Origin: Pseudomonas sp. BSw22131
Lineage (GTDB): Bacteria > Pseudomonadota > Gammaproteobacteria > Pseudomonadales > Pseudomonadaceae
Assembly: GCF_026810445.1 (NCBI RefSeq)
Contig: NZ_CP113949.1
Span: 3,968,001-4,032,000, forward strand
Direction of reading: 5' to 3'
DNA length: 64,000 bases
Shown: positions 43,468-53,213 of the stretch, piece after piece
Layout: every line of letters starts with the position of its first letter
Position numbering within the stretch: position 1 is the stretch's first letter
The notes under the pieces: model-generated
What the model was told of the DNA's origin: nothing
What the model saw: the letters and a program-made list of their open reading frames with translations, nothing else
Database searches by the model: none
Made by a program: the position numbers and the translations under genes

Positions 43468-45789
43468 ATGGACATAGCGATCACCAACAGACTGTCGTTC
43501 AAACAAGCCCGTTTGATTGTGCTGATTGGCTTCGTGCTGGGCTCCTCGCTCAGCCTGTTACAAATTGCGATCGATTATGCCAGCGAAGACGCGTCGATCG
43601 ATCGTGAAATTCACTCTCTTCTGCAAATCAGCCACAATCCTGCTTCGCGGATTGCGTACAACATCGATGGTGAACTGGCTCAGGAACTAACCTCGGGCCT
43701 GCTGCATTCGCCTGCCGTAGTCGGCGCCAGACTCGTAGACAACAACAACGTGGTATTGGCGGCGGTGTCCAGGCCTGTGTCGCAAAGCCGCTATCGAATC
43801 GCCAGTGATTTCCTGTTTGGCAACAGCCGTGACTTCGAGGACCGGTTGTTTCTGGACCACTTGCCGAACGACACCATCGGCACCCTGCACGTCAAAGTCG
43901 ACACCTTCGCGTTCGGCAGCCATTTCCTGCAACGTGCCGAGATCACCCTGCTCAATGGCTTCGTGCGCAGCCTGCTGTTTGCCGCGATCCTCATGGCGCT
44001 GTTTTACTTCACGCTGACCAAACCGCTGACCAAGTTAATCGGCGCGCTGAGCGCCAATGATCCTCGCAGCCCTACGCAGCAGCCGCTGCCCTACCCGCGC
44101 GGTCATGAGAAAGACGAAATCGGCGTGCTGGTGACGGTCGCCAATCGGCAGTTCGAGAGTGTCGCCATTGAGTTCGGGCGCCGCCGTGATGCGGAAAATC
44201 GCCTCACCGAGCACCTTAATGAACTCGAAAACATCGTGTCCGCGCGCACGCTTGAGCTCAAAAACAGCAATACCCGCCTGAGCCAGTCCAACGAAGAACT
44301 GCAAATTGCGCGCAGCACTGCGCTGGACATGGCCAACGCCCGCTCGGCCTTTCTGGCGCACATGAGCCACGAAATCCGCACGCCGCTCAACGGCCTGCTC
44401 GGCATGCTGGCGCTGTCCCTCGACGGCCCTTTGAGCGCCGAACAACGCCAACAACTGTTGATTGCCCATGATTCGGGCAAGGTACTGGTGGAACTGCTCA
44501 ACGACATTCTGGACCTGTCAAAATTCGACGCCGGCCAGCTTGAGCTTGAACGCATTCCATTCGACCTCGGCACACTGATCGAGGACACCGCCAACCTGCT
44601 GTCACAAAATGCAGCGCCGAGCGTCGAGCTTACATGCCTGATTGACCCGCGCTTCCCTGCCATGGTCCTCGGGGACCCGACGCGTGTACGACAGATCGTC
44701 AGCAACCTGCTCTCCAATGCCCTGAAGTTCACGCGGGTCGGTCGTGTGGACATGCGGCTGAGCCAGCATGAGGGCAACGTGCGGATTGAAGTGTGCGACA
44801 CCGGTATCGGCATCGCTCAGGACGCGCAGGCGAAAATTTTCCAGCCCTTTACCCAGGCCGAGGCTGCCATCACCCGGCAGTTCGGCGGCACCGGACTCGG
44901 CCTGACGCTCACCCACAACCTGTGCGAAGCAATGAAGGGCCGGTTGAGCATCGAATCGCAAAGCGGCGTAGGAAGTCGCTTCATGGCTGACCTGCCCTTG
45001 CCGGCCCATGCTGCGGCTCCGATCTGGCCATTGTTGAACGGCCGGATTGTGGTAGTCAGCAAAGCCAACAGCGGGCTGGTTGAGCTGTTAAACCAATTGC
45101 TGCCGGCATGGGGCATCGATTATCAGTTGGTTGCCGCCCTTGACGGTCAGCCCGAAGTCTCAGCAGACCTGTTGATCACGGACTGCCCCGAATGCCTGAT
45201 CGATGTGCGTAATGCCACACCCGTTCCGATCCTGCTAGTCACAGCGTACGGCAACTTCATGGCCAGCGGACAGGTGACCGCACTGGCGCCGCTGCACCAG
45301 CAAGCAAGGCCGCTGGGGCGCCTGAGCCTTCATCAGACCCTGTCGCGGATCTTGCGCCCCGAAAGCCAGCTCGACAACGATCGGTTGCAGCGTGAACAAC
45401 ACCTGAAGCATCGCGCGCGCATTTTGCTGGTGGAAGACAACCCCGTTAACCAACTGGTGGCCAAAGGCATGCTGGGTAAACTGGGCTGCGAGGTAGTCAT
45501 CAGCGGGCACGGTGGCGAGGCACTTGAGGCGCTGGCGCACGATGAATTCGACCTGGTGCTGATGGATTGCAACATGCCGGTAATGAATGGGTACGAGGCG
45601 GCGCGATTGATTCGCCTGAACCCAAAATGGGCTGAGCTGCCGATCATCGCCCTGACCGCCAACGCCATGCCCGAAGAGCGCGAGCACTGCAAAGCCGCCG
45701 GCATGAGCGATTACCTGGCCAAACCCTTTCACCGGGAAGAACTGCTCAGCCTGCTTGATGAGTGGATCCCGGTGGCTCAGACGCAATAA
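43468..45789 (+). CDS. sagS: SagS-like hybrid sensor histidine kinase/response regulator
   Basis: The 773 residues have a membrane helix at about 15-33, a periplasmic sensor (about 35-165), a second helix at about 166-183, and a HAMP-like linker. A HisKA domain follows with phospho-His301 in HMSHEIRTPLNG, then an HATPase with GGTGLGL, and a C-terminal receiver with Asp700 in LVLMDCNMPVMNG. There is no Hpt domain, so an outside Hpt protein is needed. Length, layout and position next to GPx match P. aeruginosa SagS (PA2824), which controls the switch from motile to surface growth and biofilm tolerance through HptB and BfiS. Orthology is from memory of gene order. Confidence 0.85.
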   Translation: MDIAITNRLSFKQARLIVLIGFVLGSSLSLLQIAIDYASEDASIDREIHSLLQISHNPASRIAYNIDGELAQELTSGLLHSPAVVGARLVDNNNVVLAAVSRPVSQSRYRIASDFLFGNSRDFEDRLFLDHLPNDTIGTLHVKVDTFAFGSHFLQRAEITLLNGFVRSLLFAAILMALFYFTLTKPLTKLIGALSANDPRSPTQQPLPYPRGHEKDEIGVLVTVANRQFESVAIEFGRRRDAENRLTEHLNELENIVSARTLELKNSNTRLSQSNEELQIARSTALDMANARSAFLAHMSHEIRTPLNGLLGMLALSLDGPLSAEQRQQLLIAHDSGKVLVELLNDILDLSKFDAGQLELERIPFDLGTLIEDTANLLSQNAAPSVELTCLIDPRFPAMVLGDPTRVRQIVSNLLSNALKFTRVGRVDMRLSQHEGNVRIEVCDTGIGIAQDAQAKIFQPFTQAEAAITRQFGGTGLGLTLTHNLCEAMKGRLSIESQSGVGSRFMADLPLPAHAAAPIWPLLNGRIVVVSKANSGLVELLNQLLPAWGIDYQLVAALDGQPEVSADLLITDCPECLIDVRNATPVPILLVTAYGNFMASGQVTALAPLHQQARPLGRLSLHQTLSRILRPESQLDNDRLQREQHLKHRARILLVEDNPVNQLVAKGMLGKLGCEVVISGHGGEALEALAHDEFDLVLMDCNMPVMNGYEAARLIRLNPKWAELPIIALTANAMPEEREHCKAAGMSDYLAKPFHREELLSLLDEWIPVAQTQ

Positions 45790-45836
45790 ATGCAGTTGCC
45801 TGCATACGACTCAATCGCGAGCCGTTGGGACGTATT

Positions 45837-46325
45837 TCAGACGCGTAACAATGCTTCGATATCACCGGTCAGGTCTTCAGGCTTGGTCAGCGGCGCGTAG
45901 CGTTTGACCAGATTGCCGTCCCGACCAATGAGAAATTTGGTGAAGTTCCATTTGATGCGTTCGGAGCCCAGTAGCCCGGGCGCCTGCTTCTTCAAGCGTA
46001 CGAACAGCGGATGGGCGGCGCTGCCGTTTACGTCGATCTTCTTGAACATGGGGAAACTGACCCCGTAGTTCAATTCGCAGAACTGCGAGATAGCTCCGTC
46101 ATTGCCGGGTTCTTGCTTGCCAAACTGATTGCAAGGAAAGCCCAACACCACCAGTCCCTGGTCCTTGTAGCGCTGCCAAAGCGTCTCGAGCCCCTTGTAT
46201 TGGGGCGTGAAGCCGCACTTGCTTGCGGTGTTGACGACAAGAACAGCCTTGCCCGCGTAGTCGGCAAGCGTCTTCTGCTCGCCCTTGATGGTCTGAACGG
46301 GAATGCTCAGCAGGTTGTCGCTCAT
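45837..46325 (-). CDS. glutathione peroxidase family protein (thiol peroxidase)
   Basis: The 162 residues have Cys37 in NTASKCGFTPQY, the Gln of FPCNQFGKQEPG and the Trp of IKWNFTKFL, which together form the peroxidase active site. The enzyme has Cys rather than selenocysteine, and bacterial members often use thioredoxin. It is cytosolic with no signal peptide. It lies between the sagS-like gene and msrB. It could protect against lipid or organic peroxides. Confidence 0.93.
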   Translation of the reverse strand: MSDNLLSIPVQTIKGEQKTLADYAGKAVLVVNTASKCGFTPQYKGLETLWQRYKDQGLVVLGFPCNQFGKQEPGNDGAISQFCELNYGVSFPMFKKIDVNGSAAHPLFVRLKKQAPGLLGSERIKWNFTKFLIGRDGNLVKRYAPLTKPEDLTGDIEALLRV

Positions 46326-46440
46326 GGCAGTGCCTCAAGGTGGGTAGAACCATCAACGTAGCGCGCCAATGATTGGCGCGCCATCTGATCAACGTTCGTG
46401 ATAGGAATCCATGCGCTCACCCAGGGAGGTTCACGCCCAT

Positions 46441-46836
46441 TCAGGCACGAGGCACCAGGTCCAGACATACCGAGTTGATGCAGTAACGCAGGCCGGTCGG
46501 CGGCGGACCGTCGGGGAAGACATGACCCAGGTGGGCATCGCAGGTGGCGCAGACCACTTCGGTGCGAATCATGCCGTGGCTGATATCTCGCACCTCCACC
46601 ACTGCGCTGCCTTCGAGCGGCGCGTAGAAACTTGGCCAGCCGCAGCCGGAATCGAACTTGGTGGTAGAGTCGAACAGCGCCTCATTGCAGCAGATGCAGT
46701 GATAGACGCCATCGGTCTTGGTGCTGTTGTACTTGCCGCTGAAAGGTCGCTCGGTGCCTTTCAAGCGGCAAACATTGTATTGCTCCGGGTCCAGCATCTC
46801 TTTCCATTCTTCTACAGTCTTCGAAAGCTTTTCCAC
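46441..46836 (-). CDS. msrB: peptide-methionine (R)-S-oxide reductase
   Basis: MsrB reduces Met-R-sulfoxide in proteins. The protein has 131 residues from a GTG at 46836, which sits 8 nt after GGAGGT; the open frame upstream of it has no family match. Zinc ligands are CICC and CATC, and the catalytic Cys lies in [12 protein letters not shown] at the end. [11 protein letters not shown] near 65 is the substrate-binding signature. It is divergent from alaA with a 193-bp shared region. Confidence 0.95.
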   Translation of the reverse strand: MEKLSKTVEEWKEMLDPEQYNVCRLKGTERPFSGKYNSTKTDGVYHCICCNEALFDSTTKFDSGCGWPSFYAPLEGSAVVEVRDISHGMIRTEVVCATCDAHLGHVFPDGPPPTGLRYCINSVCLDLVPRA

Positions 46837-47029
46837 AGGTACACCTCCACAACTGAAAAAGCCCGACCTGTGCCTTTTCCACGGATCGGGTGGCACGTAT
46901 GATTGCGCCTCGTCAGAACGCCAGTCTGTCACCCGCGTTTCACGCATACAAACCCATTTTGATGGCGTTATGCTCAGCGGTCCACGCCAACCATCGGTGC
47001 CGGGCCGTCCATTTTCGGGATCAATCACC

Positions 47030-48241
47030 ATGCAGTTCAGCAAATCCAACAAGCTCGCCAATGTCTGTTACGACATTCGCGGGCCCGTGCTCAAGCACGC
47101 CAAGCGCCTGGAAGAGGAAGGCCATCGCATCCTCAAGCTGAACATCGGCAACCCGGCACCGTTCGGTTTCGAAGCCCCGGAAGAAATCCTTCAGGACGTG
47201 ATTCGCAACCTGCCAACCTCGCAAGGCTACAGCGACTCGAAAGGTTTGTTCAGCGCACGCAAGGCGGTAATGCAGTATTACCAGCAGAAGCAGGTCGAAG
47301 GTGTCGGCATCGAAGACATCTACCTGGGCAACGGCGTTTCCGAACTGATCGTGATGTCGATGCAGGCTCTGCTCAACAACGGTGACGAGGTGCTGATCCC
47401 TGCGCCGGATTACCCACTGTGGACCGCCGCCGTGAGCCTGTCCGGTGGCAACCCGGTGCATTATCTGTGTGATGAACAAGCCAACTGGTGGCCTGACCTT
47501 GCCGACATGAAGGCCAAGATCACCCCGAACACCAAAGCCATGGTCATCATCAACCCGAACAACCCCACCGGCGCGGTCTACTCCCGCGAAGTGCTGATGG
47601 GCATGCTGGAGCTGGCACGCCAGCACAATCTGGTGGTGTTCTCCGACGAAATCTACGACAAGATCCTGTACGACGACGCCGTTCACATCTGCACCGCATC
47701 GTTGGCGCCTGACCTGTTGTGCCTGACCTTCAACGGCTTGTCCAAGTCCTACCGCGTGGCGGGCTTCCGCTCTGGCTGGATTGCGATTTCCGGACCCAAA
47801 CACAATGCTCAGAGCTATATAGAGGGCATCGACATCCTGGCGAACATGCGCCTGTGTGCGAACGTCCCGAGCCAGCATGCCATCCAGACTGCTCTGGGCG
47901 GCTACCAAAGCATTAACGATCTGGTGCTGCCGCCAGGACGCCTGCTGGAGCAGCGCAACCGAACGTGGGAGTTGCTCAACGATATTCCCGGTGTCAGCTG
48001 TGTGAAGCCAATGGGGGCCCTGTACGCCTTCCCGCGCATCGACCCCAAGGTTTGTCCGATCCACAACGACGAGAAGTTCGCCCTCGACTTGCTGCTCTCC
48101 GAAAAGCTGCTGATCGTTCAGGGCACCGCGTTCAACTGGCCGTGGCCTGATCACTTCCGCGTCGTGACCCTGCCCCGGGTGGACGATCTGGAACAGGCGA
48201 TTGGCCGGATCGGTAATTTCCTGAAGTCTTACCGCCAGTAA
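47030..48241 (+). CDS. alaA: alanine/glutamate-pyruvate aminotransferase (AlaA type)
   Basis: AlaA makes alanine from pyruvate and glutamate using PLP. The 403 residues match E. coli AlaA (405). The start [20 protein letters not shown] is typical. PLP-binding segments are [23 protein letters not shown], and the Lys of [17 protein letters not shown]. The frame stays open far upstream, but this ATG is the family start. A REP hairpin pair follows the stop. Confidence 0.93.
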   Translation: MQFSKSNKLANVCYDIRGPVLKHAKRLEEEGHRILKLNIGNPAPFGFEAPEEILQDVIRNLPTSQGYSDSKGLFSARKAVMQYYQQKQVEGVGIEDIYLGNGVSELIVMSMQALLNNGDEVLIPAPDYPLWTAAVSLSGGNPVHYLCDEQANWWPDLADMKAKITPNTKAMVIINPNNPTGAVYSREVLMGMLELARQHNLVVFSDEIYDKILYDDAVHICTASLAPDLLCLTFNGLSKSYRVAGFRSGWIAISGPKHNAQSYIEGIDILANMRLCANVPSQHAIQTALGGYQSINDLVLPPGRLLEQRNRTWELLNDIPGVSCVKPMGALYAFPRIDPKVCPIHNDEKFALDLLLSEKLLIVQGTAFNWPWPDHFRVVTLPRVDDLEQAIGRIGNFLKSYRQ

Positions 48242-48248
48242 TACGGGG

Positions 48249-48342
48249 TGGGTAGGAGCGCGCTTGCCCGCGATAGCTTTCTCTTCGGTCGCTACTTGGG
48301 GGACTGACTGAGTGCTTTCGCGGGTAAGCGCGCGCCTGCAAG
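48249..48342. repeat. REP hairpin pair
   Basis: GTAGGAGCGCGCTTGCCCGC and, inverted, GCGGGTAAGCGCGCGCCTGC flank a 45-bp spacer between alaA and htpX. They follow the alaA stop by a few bases and probably shape its 3' end. This is the same REP class as at 5934 and 60065. Confidence 0.85.
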
Positions 48343-48398
48343 TGTCGATCCGTAATCGTCTGGCGATGCAGGGCGACACAGTTTGAAATAGTCGTCAG

Positions 48399-48427
48399 GT
48401 TGAATAGCCGCAGACATCACCTTATAT
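48399..48427 (+). promoter_or_regulatory. possible heat-shock-type promoter of htpX
   Basis: GTTGAATAG and ACCTTATAT, spaced about 11 bp, resemble a weak sigma-32 promoter about 45 bp before the htpX ATG. The match is partial; the call rests largely on htpX being heat-induced in other bacteria. Confidence 0.3.
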
Positions 48428-48473
48428 ACCCCGCAACACGTTACATATTCTTCACGAGGAGAACGTCTCAACC

Positions 48474-49361
48474 ATGATGCGCATTTTGCTGTTCTTGGCC
48501 ACTAACCTTGCGGTCGTGCTGATTGCCAGCATTACCCTCAGCCTTTTTGGCTTCAATGGGTTCATGGCGGCCAACGGGGTTGATCTGAACCTCAATCAGC
48601 TGCTGATCTTCTGCGCTGTATTCGGTTTCGCAGGTTCGCTGTTCTCGCTGTTCATCTCCAAGTGGATGGCAAAGATGAGCACGGGCACCCAAATCATCAC
48701 TCAACCTCGCACACGCCACGAACAATGGCTGGTCCAAACCGTTGAGCAACTGTCCCGCGACGCCGGTATCAAAATGCCTGAAGTGGGTATTTTTCCGGCC
48801 TACGAGGCAAACGCGTTTGCAACCGGCTGGAACAAGAACGACGCGCTGGTTGCCGTCAGCCAGGGCTTGCTGGAGCGCTTTTCGCCAGACGAAGTCAAAG
48901 CGGTCCTGGCGCACGAGATAGGCCACGTTGCCAACGGCGACATGGTGACGCTGGCGCTGGTACAGGGCGTGGTGAACACCTTCGTCATGTTCTTCGCACG
49001 GATCATCGGCAACTTCGTCGACAAAGTGATCTTCAAGAACGAACAAGGGCAAGGCATCGCGTATTACATCGCGACCATCTTCGCCGAAATCGTTCTGGGC
49101 TTTCTGGCCAGCGCCATCGTCATGTGGTTCTCGCGCAAGCGTGAATACCGCGCAGACGATGCCGGTGCACGACTGGCTGGCACCGGCGCGATGATCAGTG
49201 CCTTGCAGCGCTTGCGCTCGGAGCAAGGCGTACCGGTACAGATGCCGGACAGCCTGACAGCGTTCGGTATAAACGGCGGTTTGAAGCAAGGCCTGGCGGG
49301 CTTGTTCATGAGCCACCCGGCGCTGGAAGACCGCATCGAGGCTTTGCGTCGCCGCGGTTGA
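48474..49361 (+). CDS. htpX: membrane-bound zinc metalloprotease HtpX
   Basis: HtpX degrades misfolded inner-membrane proteins with FtsH. The 295 residues have two N-terminal membrane helices (1-25 and 35-57) and the M48 motif [12 protein letters not shown]. Two more hydrophobic segments follow (about 158-178 and 195-215), then the third zinc ligand region [13 protein letters not shown]. The ATG follows GAGGAG. A strong terminator ends the gene. Confidence 0.96.
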   Translation: MMRILLFLATNLAVVLIASITLSLFGFNGFMAANGVDLNLNQLLIFCAVFGFAGSLFSLFISKWMAKMSTGTQIITQPRTRHEQWLVQTVEQLSRDAGIKMPEVGIFPAYEANAFATGWNKNDALVAVSQGLLERFSPDEVKAVLAHEIGHVANGDMVTLALVQGVVNTFVMFFARIIGNFVDKVIFKNEQGQGIAYYIATIFAEIVLGFLASAIVMWFSRKREYRADDAGARLAGTGAMISALQRLRSEQGVPVQMPDSLTAFGINGGLKQGLAGLFMSHPALEDRIEALRRRG

Positions 49362-49379
49362 GTCACCGCAATAATCGAG

Positions 49380-49409
49380 AAAGGGCGACTGATGTCGCCC
49401 TTTCTTTTT
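49380..49409 (+). terminator. htpX terminator
   Basis: The 10-bp stem AAAGGGCGAC/GTCGCCCTTT with loop TGAT is followed by CTTTTT. It lies between convergent htpX and tpm and may serve both. Confidence 0.9.
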
Positions 49410-49424
49410 GTCTGGCTTTTGCGC

Positions 49425-50081
49425 TTAACGCCTGAACAGACTGTAAACCTGCTCGCTGAGCCGGGTAGCACCTGCCTGCAGAAACTTGCGACTGTCTTGC
49501 AGCACGTTTTTCTCGGCGATCAGCTTCAGCCGCCACTCCGGTGACAGCAGCTGAACGACCTCGTCTTCAGGGACGGCGAAGGGTGGGCCAGCTATCTGCG
49601 ACTGCTCGTAATCCAGCGTGATCAGCAGGCCACGGCAATCTGCCGGAAGAATTTTGTTGAGGTGCTCCACATAGCGCAAGCGCATCTCCGGCGGCAGCGC
49701 AATCAAGGCCGCACGATCGTAAAGCACTGAACAACTTCCGATATCGCGGGCTTTGAGCTGGAAGAAGTCGCCGCACCAGATCTGGCAGGCTTCATGGCTG
49801 AACACCTTAAACGCGCCACGTTGCTCCTTGCGGGGCACCACCTCACGCTCCGCAAAATAATCCTCGACGGCTTTCTCGGCGAGTTCGACACCGACAACAG
49901 AAAGGCCCTGCTGAAGCAGCCAGATCATGTCCACACTCTTGCCACACAACGGCACAAACACACGCTCAGCTTTTTTGACACTCAACTGCGACCAGAACCG
50001 CTGCAAGTAGGGGTTAACCTGAGGCTGATTGAAACCAATTTGGTCACTGGCCCAACGCTGCTGCCAAAAGTCGGGCTGCAT
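49425..50081 (-). CDS. tpm: thiopurine S-methyltransferase
   Basis: Bacterial TPMT methylates thiopurines and selenium or tellurium compounds, which links it to metalloid resistance in pseudomonads. The 218 residues begin MQPDFWQQRWASDQIGFNQ. They contain the SAM motif FVPLCGKSVDMIWLLQQG (near 45) with GVELAEKAVEDYF, and LYDRAALIALPPEMR. The length is normal. It is divergent from the dioxygenase gene with about 100 bp between. Confidence 0.95.
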   Translation of the reverse strand: MQPDFWQQRWASDQIGFNQPQVNPYLQRFWSQLSVKKAERVFVPLCGKSVDMIWLLQQGLSVVGVELAEKAVEDYFAEREVVPRKEQRGAFKVFSHEACQIWCGDFFQLKARDIGSCSVLYDRAALIALPPEMRLRYVEHLNKILPADCRGLLITLDYEQSQIAGPPFAVPEDEVVQLLSPEWRLKLIAEKNVLQDSRKFLQAGATRLSEQVYSLFRR

Positions 50082-50185
50082 AAAAGACTCCTGATAACTC
50101 GATCAAAACGCACCAAAACTTATATTAGATTTAGATCAATGATCTGCCTGATCATGGCGCATCTTACCCCCTCAGGATGGCCGAT

Positions 50186-50953
50186 ATGTTTCCCAGCCTC
50201 TTCATCTCTCATGGTTCGCCCATGCTTGCGCTGGAGCCCGGCGCAAGTGGCCCTGCACTAACACGTCTCGCCGCAGAACTGCCCAGACCGCGCGCCATCG
50301 TGATCGTCTCCGCGCACTGGGAAAGCGACGAACTGCTGGTCAACGCTAACGCTGAGCCTGAGACATGGCATGACTTTGGCGGGTTTCCAGCTGCGTTGTT
50401 CGCAGTGCAATACCCGGCCAAAGGTCTGCCCGAGATGACGCGGCAGGTGGTGGATTTGCTGGCGGACAGTGATCTTGCAGCACGGGTACACAACACGCGC
50501 CCCTTCGATCATGGCGTATGGGTGCCGCTGTCGCTGATGTACCCCTTGGCGGATATTCCGGTGGTTCAGGTGTCCCTGCCCTCACGCATGGGGCCTGCTC
50601 TGCAAACCCGCGCGGGCAAGGCACTGGCACAATTACGAGAAGAACAGGTGCTGATCATCGGTTCCGGCAGCATCACCCACAATCTGCGAGAACTGGACTG
50701 GCACGCCGGCCCTGAAAGCGTTGAGCAATGGGCGAAGGACTTCCGGGACTGGATGATCGATAAGCTCGCAGCCAACGACGAGCGAGCGCTGCACGACTAT
50801 CGACGGCAAGCGCCTCATGCGGCACGCAACCACCCCACCGACGAACATTTGCTCCCGCTGTACTTTGCGCGCGGCGCGGGCGGGGATTTCAGCATTGCTC
50901 ACCAGGGATTCACCATGGGCGCCCTTGGGATGGACATCTACCGGTTCGGATAA
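50186..50953 (+). CDS. ygiD: DOPA 4,5-dioxygenase-like extradiol ring-cleavage enzyme
   Basis: This class III extradiol dioxygenase-like protein (LigB fold) has 255 residues. The likely iron ligands are the His of FISHGSPM, the His of VSAHWES, and DHGVWVPLSLMYP. A fourth His lies in GSGSITHNLREL. The ATG at 50186 has AGGA at a good distance; an ATG at 50177 abuts that site. The E. coli YgiD homologue acts on L-DOPA in vitro; the natural substrate is unclear. Confidence 0.88.
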   Translation: MFPSLFISHGSPMLALEPGASGPALTRLAAELPRPRAIVIVSAHWESDELLVNANAEPETWHDFGGFPAALFAVQYPAKGLPEMTRQVVDLLADSDLAARVHNTRPFDHGVWVPLSLMYPLADIPVVQVSLPSRMGPALQTRAGKALAQLREEQVLIIGSGSITHNLRELDWHAGPESVEQWAKDFRDWMIDKLAANDERALHDYRRQAPHAARNHPTDEHLLPLYFARGAGGDFSIAHQGFTMGALGMDIYRFG

Positions 50954-51025
50954 GGCCAGCACGCCACGCTTTAACAGCGTGTTCGCAACGTGCATGGACC
51001 TCGCTTACCGCACAAATCCACAGGT

Positions 51026-51059
51026 AAAAAAAACCCCCGAACCAGTCGGGGATTTTTTA
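51026..51059. terminator. bidirectional terminator
   Basis: The stem CCCCGA/TCGGGG with loop ACCAG is flanked by an A-run on the left and TTTTTT on the right. It lies between the convergent dioxygenase and deaD genes and can end both transcripts. Confidence 0.88.
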
Positions 51060-51084
51060 TTTCAGACTGTCAGCTCAACACTGA

Positions 51085-52773
51085 TCAGTCTTCGCGATAA
51101 CGGCGCAGCTTCAACTGCTTTCCGGCAACGCGGGTGTCTTTCAGCTTGGCAAGCAGACGCTCGAGACCGTCTTCAGGCAGCTCGACGAGGCTGAAGCTGT
51201 CACGCACCTGGATGCGACCGATTGCTTCGCGAGCCAGACCACCTTCGTTAAGGATTGCACCCAACAGGTTTTTGGCAGCGATGCCATCACGTGCGCCCAG
51301 CGCAGTACGGCAACGCGCGCGGCCTTCAGCCAATGGCACTGGAGCACGACGCTCACGATCGCCACGGTCTGGACGGTCGCCCGAAGGACGGTCCGAGCCG
51401 GAACGGTCCGAACGCTCACGCGGCGCACTGTTAGGCACCAATGGACGTTCTTTCTCAATGGCGCCCAGGGTCAGAGCCTGACCGTTGGTAGCCTTGCGCA
51501 GCAGAGCAGCGGCCAGAGCGCGAGGGCTGCAACCGATGTCTGCAGTCAGACGATCAAGCAGTTCGCCGTGAGTCGACTCAGCATCGGCAACCAGCGGCGA
51601 CAGGCTGTTAGTCAACTTCTTGATGCGCGCATCGAGCACTGCCTGGCCATCTGGCAGGCGTACTTCAGCGATTTTCTGACCGGTCATGCGCTCGATCACT
51701 TGCAGCATGCGACGCTCACGCGGCGTTACCAGCAGCAATGCGCGACCTTCGCGACCTGCACGACCGGTACGGCCGATACGGTGAACGTAGGCTTCCGGAT
51801 CGTAAGGCATGTCCACGTTGAATACGTGGGTGATACGCGGAACGTCGAGACCACGGGCAGCAACGTCGGTCGCTACAACGATGTCCAGACGGCCATCCTT
51901 GAGCGAGTCGATAACGCGCTCACGCTGGTTCTGGGCGATGTCGCCGTTCAGTGCAGCAGCCTTGTAGCCTTTGGCTTCAAGGGCGCTTGCCAGATCAAGA
52001 GTGGCTTGCTTGGTACGCACGAACATGATCAGCGCATCGAAATCTTCGACTTCCAGCAGGCTCAGAACGGCAGAGGTCTTCTGGTCAGCGTGAACCAACA
52101 GGTGAGCCTGTTCGATCGCGGTAACGGTCTGGGTCTTGCTCTGGATCTTGACGTGCTTTGGATCACGCAGGTGACGCTCGGCGATTGCGCGGATCGACTG
52201 CGGCAGCGTGGCCGAGAACAGTACGGTCTGGCGGGTTTCAGGCATGGCCTTGAAGATGACTTCGAGGTCGTCCATGAAACCGAGTTTGAGCATTTCGTCC
52301 GCTTCATCGAGAACCAGGTGGTTCACGGTAGCCAGGACTTTTTCGTCACGACGCAGGTGGTCACACAGACGACCCGGGGTGGCGACGACGATTTGCGCGC
52401 CGTTGCGGATGGCTTTCAGCTGTGGGCCCATCGGCGCACCGCCGTAGACAGCCACGACCGTCACGCCCGGCATTTGCTTGGCGTAGGTTTCGAAAGCGGT
52501 AGCTACTTGCAGGGCCAGTTCGCGAGTCGGCGCGAGGATCAGCGCTTGCGGCTCACGCTTGGTCGGATCGATGCGGTGCAGGATCGGCAGTGCGAAGGCA
52601 GCGGTTTTACCGGTACCGGTCTGCGCCTGACCGATCATGTCGTGACCGGCAAGAATGATAGGGATCGATTGCTGCTGAATAGCCGATGGCTCTTCGTAGC
52701 CGGTAGCAACAACGGCTGCAACAATGTTCGGGTGAAGTTCAAGAGCGGCGAAGCCGCCGGTTTCCTGGGTCAT
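51085..52773 (-). CDS. deaD: DEAD-box RNA helicase (DeaD/CsdA type)
   Basis: This ATP-dependent RNA helicase acts in ribosome assembly and cold-adapted mRNA handling. The 562 residues show Q-motif SAIQQQSIPIIL, motif I AQTGTGKTAAF, Ia PTRELALQ, DEAD box LDEADEML, SAT in LFSATLP, and VI YVHRIGRTGRAGR. A basic Arg/Asp/Ser-rich linker and a DbpA-type RNA-binding C-terminus (VQVRDSFSLVELPEDGLERL region) follow. The ATG overlaps an inverted repeat in the leader (see the leader entry). Confidence 0.95.
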   Translation of the reverse strand: MTQETGGFAALELHPNIVAAVVATGYEEPSAIQQQSIPIILAGHDMIGQAQTGTGKTAAFALPILHRIDPTKREPQALILAPTRELALQVATAFETYAKQMPGVTVVAVYGGAPMGPQLKAIRNGAQIVVATPGRLCDHLRRDEKVLATVNHLVLDEADEMLKLGFMDDLEVIFKAMPETRQTVLFSATLPQSIRAIAERHLRDPKHVKIQSKTQTVTAIEQAHLLVHADQKTSAVLSLLEVEDFDALIMFVRTKQATLDLASALEAKGYKAAALNGDIAQNQRERVIDSLKDGRLDIVVATDVAARGLDVPRITHVFNVDMPYDPEAYVHRIGRTGRAGREGRALLLVTPRERRMLQVIERMTGQKIAEVRLPDGQAVLDARIKKLTNSLSPLVADAESTHGELLDRLTADIGCSPRALAAALLRKATNGQALTLGAIEKERPLVPNSAPRERSDRSGSDRPSGDRPDRGDRERRAPVPLAEGRARCRTALGARDGIAAKNLLGAILNEGGLAREAIGRIQVRDSFSLVELPEDGLERLLAKLKDTRVAGKQLKLRRYRED

Positions 52774-53213
52774 GGGTCTGCCTCTGAGTGCATCCGCAAA
52801 GACCCATGCTCCAAAGCTGCGCGTGCCGTGTAAGACCCTAGAGTCGCCCTGGCTGCTTTGTCGGCGGGGATTTGCGAAAACGTATTGATGAATGGATCGT
52901 CAAGGATAGTTCGCGAGCGAACGAGTGTTCGAAGATGGCTTCGAAGACCAATACCGTGGCGAGGGCCCTGTTAAAGGCCGGCGCGCACTATACCGGAATT
53001 GCGCAAAAATGTGAGGGTTTTTTTTGACACACATCGGGCCCTGCGTCCAACTGTCACAGGCTTTGCGCAAACTCTTGACCGTGTATTCGTCTACAAAGCC
53101 CGATAAGGCTGCGGCTAAAGCTTAATCGTTTAACCTCGTGCAGCCCTGGCGCCCTGCTTCGATCCTCCCCAATCGCAAAAATCCAGCCATGAGCCAAGGT
53201 GCTGCGCAGACAA
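52774..53213 (-). promoter_or_regulatory. deaD promoter and long structured leader
   Basis: There is no gene in this gap. A -10-like TATAGT (minus strand, 52992-52987) would start a leader of about 200 nt, as seen for cold-shock helicases; the -35 is poor. At the 3' end, CATGGGTCT (mRNA; 52808-52800) is fully complementary to AGACCCATG (52779-52771), which contains the deaD start codon. The Shine-Dalgarno-like AGAGGCAG lies in the 20-nt loop. Upstream of the promoter (about 53000-53213) I see only an A/T-run and nothing else. Confidence 0.5.

Noticed and set aside
47021..48379. Long open frame of 452 codons antisense to alaA
   Set aside because: It is a mirror of alaA codon bias in a GC-rich genome, its product resembles no family, and it has no ribosome-binding site.
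51568..52833. Long open frame of 421 codons antisense to deaD
   Set aside because: The opposite strand has an unmistakable DEAD-box helicase; the antisense product has no recognisable motif.
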